Below are positions 60,614 through 64,000 of a DNA stretch of 64,000 bases, piece by piece. Both the position numbers and the translations under genes were made by a program. Positions within the stretch are counted from its first letter, which is position 1; the number at the start of each line of letters is the position of its first letter. The notes beneath the pieces are model-generated. The model was not told the DNA's origin. It made no database searches and saw only the letters and a program-made list of their open reading frames with translations. This DNA is from Veillonella sp. (GTDB lineage Bacteria; Bacillota; Negativicutes; Veillonellales; Veillonellaceae): the NCBI RefSeq assembly GCF_018364065.1, contig NZ_JAGZMO010000009.1:10182-74181 (forward strand), in the 5' to 3' direction.

Positions 60614-61444
60614 CTATTTTGTACGACGTTTAACGATTAAGCTGCTAGAAGCTTTTTTCTTGTCGCGAGTTTTAACACCATGTGCCGGTTTGCCCCATGG
60701 AGTAACCGGATGTTTACGGCCAACTGGGGATTTACCTTCACCACCACCATGTGGATGGTCACAAGGGTTCATTACAACACCGCGGTTGCCAGGACGAACG
60801 CCCATCCAACGATGGCGACCGGCTTTACCGATTGTGATGTTTTCATGATCAATGTTACCTACAACACCTACTGTTGCACGGCAGTTGATATGAACACGAC
60901 GAAGTTCACCGGATGGTAAACGAAGTAATGCATAGGAACCTTCTTTAGCCATTAACTGTGCAGATGTACCTGCGGAGCGAACGATCTGACCGCCCTTACC
61001 AATTTTCATTTCAATGTTGTGTACCTGAGTACCCAAAGGAATGTTAACTAATGGTAAGCAGTTACCTGGTTTAATATCGGATTCAGGACCACTGTATACA
61101 GTGTCACCTACATTTAAGCCATGTGGAGCTAAAATGTAACGTTTTTCACCATCTGCATAGTTAAGCAATGCGATACGAGCACTACGGTTAGGATCGTATT
61201 CGATAGTTGCTACTTTTGCAGGGATATTATCTTTAGTACGTTTGAAGTCAATAATACGGTACTGACGCTTGTGACCGCCACCTTGGTGACGTACAGTCAT
61301 TTTACCGGTGTTATTACGACCGCCTGTCTGAGAAACCTTAGCGAGCAAAGACTTTTCAGGTTTGCTTGCAGTGATTTCAGTGAAGGCAGATACTGTCATA
61401 AACCGACGACCAGCGGAGTACGGTTTGAATGATTTAATTGCCAT
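60614..61444 (-). CDS. rplB: 50S ribosomal protein L2
   Basis: 276 residues of uL2. It has the C-terminal NPCDHPHGGGEGKSPVGRK with the conserved histidine near the peptidyl-transferase centre, and the RNA-binding VRHQGGGHKRQYR. It is essential for subunit joining and peptide transfer. It has an AAGGAGGCCCC site and follows rplW by 25 bases. Confidence 0.98.
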   Translation of the reverse strand: MAIKSFKPYSAGRRFMTVSAFTEITASKPEKSLLAKVSQTGGRNNTGKMTVRHQGGGHKRQYRIIDFKRTKDNIPAKVATIEYDPNRSARIALLNYADGEKRYILAPHGLNVGDTVYSGPESDIKPGNCLPLVNIPLGTQVHNIEMKIGKGGQIVRSAGTSAQLMAKEGSYALLRLPSGELRRVHINCRATVGVVGNIDHENITIGKAGRHRWMGVRPGNRGVVMNPCDHPHGGGEGKSPVGRKHPVTPWGKPAHGVKTRDKKKASSSLIVKRRTK

Positions 61445-61469
61445 TATGGGGCCTCCTTACTAGACTATC

Positions 61470-61754
61470 TTAAACACCTTCAAAGAATTCAATGGATTCG
61501 CCAGCTTTTAAGGTAACGATTGCTTTTTTGTAGTCGCTGCGTTTACCTTGGTTGCGGCCCATACGTTTAACTTTTCCAAGAACTCGAATGGTAGCTACTT
61601 TTTCTACCTTTACATTGAAGATTTTTTCTACAGCTTGACGGATCTGCACTTTGTTAGCAGTTAAAGGCACACGGAAAGTGTATTTGCCTTCTTCCATAAG
61701 AATTGTAGTTTTTTCTGTAATAATCGGACGAATAAGAACATCGCGTAATTCCAT
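61470..61754 (-). CDS. rplW: 50S ribosomal protein L23
   Basis: 94 residues of uL23: MELRDVLIRPIITEKTTILMEEGKYTFRV, with the ..KRSDYKKAIVTLKAGESIEFF end. It docks trigger factor and SRP at the tunnel exit. Its ATG overlaps the rplD stop by one base. Confidence 0.98.
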   Translation of the reverse strand: MELRDVLIRPIITEKTTILMEEGKYTFRVPLTANKVQIRQAVEKIFNVKVEKVATIRVLGKVKRMGRNQGKRSDYKKAIVTLKAGESIEFFEGV

Positions 61755-62377
61755 TATGCGAGCACCTCCTCAATCTTTGCTACGGCACCTTCAGTGATGA
61801 AGAGCTTATCGTAGTGGAGAAGATCGAAAATGTTAATTCCTTCGTATGCAATAGCTTTTACGCCTTGAATGTTACGAGCGGAACGTTCAACATTTACATC
61901 ACCGTCAGTGATGAATAATACTTTAGCATCACCTACGTTGAAGTTGTTAAGAAGATTTAACACTTCTTTAGTTTTAGGAGCTGCAAAAGTTAATTCGTCC
62001 AATACGATCAATTCGTTATTGTTTACTTTGTCGCTAAGAGCAGATTTAACTGCAAGACGTCTAGCTTTACGAGGCATAGCCTTGTAATAGCTGCGAGGTT
62101 GTGGACCGAATACGGTACCACCACCAACCCACAATGGGCTGCGAGTGGAGCCTACACGAGCACGACCGGTACCTTTTTGTTTCCAAGGTTTACGGCCACC
62201 GCCACGTACAAGACCTCTCGTTTTTGTTGCGTGAAGGCCAAGACGTTCGTTAGACAACTGACGAACTACGGCCTGATGCATAACAGCTTCATTAACTTCC
62301 ACTGCGAAAACTGCATCATTTAACTGTATTTCACCGACTTTAGTGCCGGACATATTATATTTGATTACTGTTGGCAT
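61754..62377 (-). CDS. rplD: 50S ribosomal protein L4
   Basis: About 207 residues of uL4. It has the tunnel loop KTRGLVRGGGRKPWKQKGTGRARVGSTRSP (quoted only to show its place at about 44-73; key residues G and R). In some bacteria it controls the S10 operon by attenuation. The ATG at 62377 follows AGGAGGATC; the frame extension to 62398 is rejected. Confidence 0.97.
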   Translation of the reverse strand: MPTVIKYNMSGTKVGEIQLNDAVFAVEVNEAVMHQAVVRQLSNERLGLHATKTRGLVRGGGRKPWKQKGTGRARVGSTRSPLWVGGGTVFGPQPRSYYKAMPRKARRLAVKSALSDKVNNNELIVLDELTFAAPKTKEVLNLLNNFNVGDAKVLFITDGDVNVERSARNIQGVKAIAYEGINIFDLLHYDKLFITEGAVAKIEEVLA

Positions 62378-62402
62378 TAGAGATCCTCCTTTCGACAATT
62401 AG

Positions 62403-63044
62403 TTATTTAACAGGTTTTACTGTATTGCGAACCATTACCAAGCTGCCTTTAGCGCCTGGGATGCCGCCTTTAATGAGCAACAAGTTGCGTTCAGTATCCA
62501 CTTTAACAACGGATAAACGCTGTACAGTAACTCTGCCACCACCCATTTGTCCAGGGAGTTTCTTGCCTTTGTAAACCTTACCGCCGCCACCGGAGATCAT
62601 AGGACCGATGGAACCAGGTTCACGATGAGATTTAGAGCCGTGAGTTACAGGACCGCGATGGAAGTTGTGGCGCTTAATAGTACCAGCGAACCCCTTACCT
62701 TTACCTGTACCAACTACATCAACCAACTCACCTTCTGCGAAGATATCAGCTGCCAGAGTTTGGCCCACTGTGTAATCAGTTGCTTCAGCAAGGCGAAGTT
62801 CGCGAAGATATTTAACCGGAGCTACGCCGGATTTTTCGAACTGGCCTTTTACAGGTTTAGTTAAATGTTTTTCTTTAATGGAACCGTAACCGAGCTGTAC
62901 TGCGTCGTATCCGTCGGATTCAACAGTTTTAACACGCACTACTACGCTTGGGGTAGTTTCCACTACAGTGACAGGAACCAACTTACCTTCAGCAGTGAAG
63001 ATCTGAGTCATTCCTAACTTTTTACCCAAAATAGCTTTAGACAT
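62403..63044 (-). CDS. rplC: 50S ribosomal protein L3
   Basis: 213 residues of uL3: MSKAILGKKLGMTQIF at the start and the VYKGKKLPGQMGGGRVT loop, with the methylated glutamine, near 150. It is one of the assembly initiators of the 50S subunit. It has an AAGGAGGTGCG site. Confidence 0.98.
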   Translation of the reverse strand: MSKAILGKKLGMTQIFTAEGKLVPVTVVETTPSVVVRVKTVESDGYDAVQLGYGSIKEKHLTKPVKGQFEKSGVAPVKYLRELRLAEATDYTVGQTLAADIFAEGELVDVVGTGKGKGFAGTIKRHNFHRGPVTHGSKSHREPGSIGPMISGGGGKVYKGKKLPGQMGGGRVTVQRLSVVKVDTERNLLLIKGGIPGAKGSLVMVRNTVKPVK

Positions 63045-63059
63045 AATCGCACCTCCTTA

Positions 63060-63371
63060 TTATAATTTTATTTCAATAGATACACCAGCCGGCAATTCAA
63101 GACGAGTGATAGCATCTACTGTTTTCGAATTTGATTCAAGAATATCGATTAAACGTTTATGTGTACGCATTTCGAATTGTTCGCGAGAGTCTTTATTAAC
63201 ATGTGGCGAACGAAGAATTGTGAAAATATTTTTTTCAGTTGGCAATGGAATTGGACCGGATACTAATGCACCGTTGCGTTTTGCAGTGTCAACAATTTTT
63301 GCCGCGCTCTGATCAAGAGCTTTGTGATCGTATGATTTTAAACGAATACGAATTTTTTGCTGTTTAGCCAT
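63060..63371 (-). CDS. rpsJ: 30S ribosomal protein S10
   Basis: 103 residues of uS10: KQQKIRIRLKSYDHKALDQSAAKIVDTAKR and the loop RSPHVNKDSREQFEMRTHKRLIDI. It is also the NusE partner in transcription antitermination. The start at 63371 is preceded by AGGAGG that forms the last codons of a 13-residue upstream open frame (63375-63416). It is the first gene of the ribosomal cluster after tuf. Confidence 0.97.
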   Translation of the reverse strand: MAKQQKIRIRLKSYDHKALDQSAAKIVDTAKRNGALVSGPIPLPTEKNIFTILRSPHVNKDSREQFEMRTHKRLIDILESNSKTVDAITRLELPAGVSIEIKL

Positions 63372-63374
63372 GAA

Positions 63375-63416
63375 TTACTTCCTCCTGTCGTCCATTTCAT
63401 GAATGAACTGCTCCAT
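63375..63416 (-). CDS. possible 13-residue upstream open frame before rpsJ
   Basis: On the minus strand an ATG at 63416 opens a 13-codon frame (MEQFIHEMDDRRK) that stops three bases before the rpsJ ATG. It has its own GGAGGAGAA site six bases upstream, and the rpsJ AGGAGG lies in its last Arg-Arg codons. Translation of the two could be coupled. A CCTC/GAGG hairpin may cover the first site. Too short to judge by codon use. Confidence 0.4.
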   Translation of the reverse strand: MEQFIHEMDDRRK

Positions 63417-63471
63417 AGAAATTCTCCTCCGCAGAGGCAACCTTCTATATCATAGTTTAAAAACACAACAC

Positions 63472-63494
63472 GAGAGCGGCACGTTCATGCCGCT
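63472..63494 (-). terminator. hairpin behind tuf
   Basis: AGAGCGGCA and TGCCGCTCT form a nine-base stem. On the minus strand a TTTTT follows only after about 13 bases, so it is a weak terminator or a pause site between tuf and the S10 operon. Confidence 0.5.
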
Positions 63495-63555
63495 CTGCGC
63501 TGCGCATACATATTGCTTTTACAAGCTTAAGAACTAATTAATACTTAAATAATAA

Positions 63556-64000
63556 TTAAGCTTCGATAGCTGTAACAACACCAGCACCTACTGTGTGGCC
63601 ACCTTCGCGGATAGCGAAACGTAAACCTTCTTCAACAGCGATTGGAGTGATCAATTCGATGTCCATAGTGATGTTGTCGCCAGGCATACACATTTCTGTG
63701 CCTTCTGGTAATTGGATAACGCCGGTTACGTCAGTTGTACGGAAGTAGAACTGAGGACGGTAGTTGGAGAAGAATGGAGTATGACGGCCACCTTCTTCTT
63801 TAGTCAATACGTAAACTTCGGCTTTGAATTTAGTGTGTGGGTGGATGGAACCTGGTTTAGCCAAAACTTGACCACGTTCGATGTCTTTACGGTCAACACC
63901 ACGAAGAAGTGCACCAACGTTGTCGCCTGCTACTGCAGAGTCCAAAGTTTTGCGGAACATTTCAAGACCGGTGATAACATAGCTTTCAGCTTTTTCTTTA
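63556..64000 (-). CDS. tuf: elongation factor Tu (partial, 5' end outside window)
   Basis: The frame is open to the right edge, so only the last 147 residues are present. They begin in domain 2 (YVITGLEMFRKTLDSAVAGD, with GALLRGV, the tRNA-binding surface) and include domain 3 (IHPHTKFKAEVYVLTKEEGGRHTPF and the end HTVGAGVVTAI). EF-Tu delivers aminoacyl-tRNA to the ribosome. Its place in front of rpsJ is usual. The internal ATG at 63960 is not the gene start. Confidence 0.97.
   Translation of the reverse strand, partial: KEKAESYVITGLEMFRKTLDSAVAGDNVGALLRGVDRKDIERGQVLAKPGSIHPHTKFKAEVYVLTKEEGGRHTPFFSNYRPQFYFRTTDVTGVIQLPEGTEMCMPGDNITMDIELITPIAVEEGLRFAIREGGHTVGAGVVTAIEA

Overview
The window looks like chromosomal DNA from an anaerobic, low-to-mid-GC Firmicute, most likely of the class Negativicutes (Veillonella/Megasphaera/Dialister-like). 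This is an inference. It rests on a soluble two-cluster [FeFe] hydrogenase, a KorAB-type 2-oxoacid:ferredoxin oxidoreductase, strong AGGAGG ribosome binding sites, SAM-I and preQ1-I riboswitches, the Bacillus-like gene order of the S10-spc-alpha ribosomal cluster followed by ecfA1-ecfA2-ecfT-truA, and rpsD placed outside the alpha operon. No species is claimed.

Left part (1-19 kb): the end of a ribose-type ABC transporter operon (rbsA'-rbsC-rbsB), an Lrp/AsnC regulator overlapping an aminotransferase, a siroheme nitrite/sulfite reductase-like protein, an nfeD-floA membrane operon ending in a glutamine/proline/glycine-rich anchored protein, tRNA-Ser(GGA), a TauE/SafE-like permease, an unusual protein of five tandem helix-turn-helix units, a site-2 protease, a GNAT enzyme, two paralogous aldo/keto reductases with a TetR regulator, a luciferase-like oxidoreductase and a low-molecular-weight tyrosine phosphatase.

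Middle (19-45 kb): a type I restriction-modification locus (hsdM-hsdS-hsdS'-hsdR). Its specificity gene ends in 14 GACA repeats directly in front of an in-phase-switchable third target-recognition domain; this is the most striking system in the window. It is followed by a MarR-pirin operon with two perfect operators, a yjdI-yjdJ pair, a SAM-riboswitch operon joining a MetE-like methyltransferase to the AzlCD exporter, the [FeFe] hydrogenase, a D-2-hydroxyacid dehydrogenase, a 51-residue membrane protein, an NCS2 purine permease, a LysR regulator, a lone rpsD, a DUF362 ferredoxin-like protein, a preQ1-riboswitch queT-queF operon and korAB.

Right part (45-64 kb): truA, the ECF transporter energizing module and the whole ribosomal protein supercluster on the minus strand, read from the truncated tuf at the right edge through rpsJ ... 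rplQ, with secY, adk, map, infA and rpoA embedded. Short tandem repeats recur between genes: GACA x14, CAAGTC x15, 9-, 13- and 15-bp units, and 25-30 bp duplications at gene 3' ends. Slippage-type repeat expansion therefore seems common in this genome.
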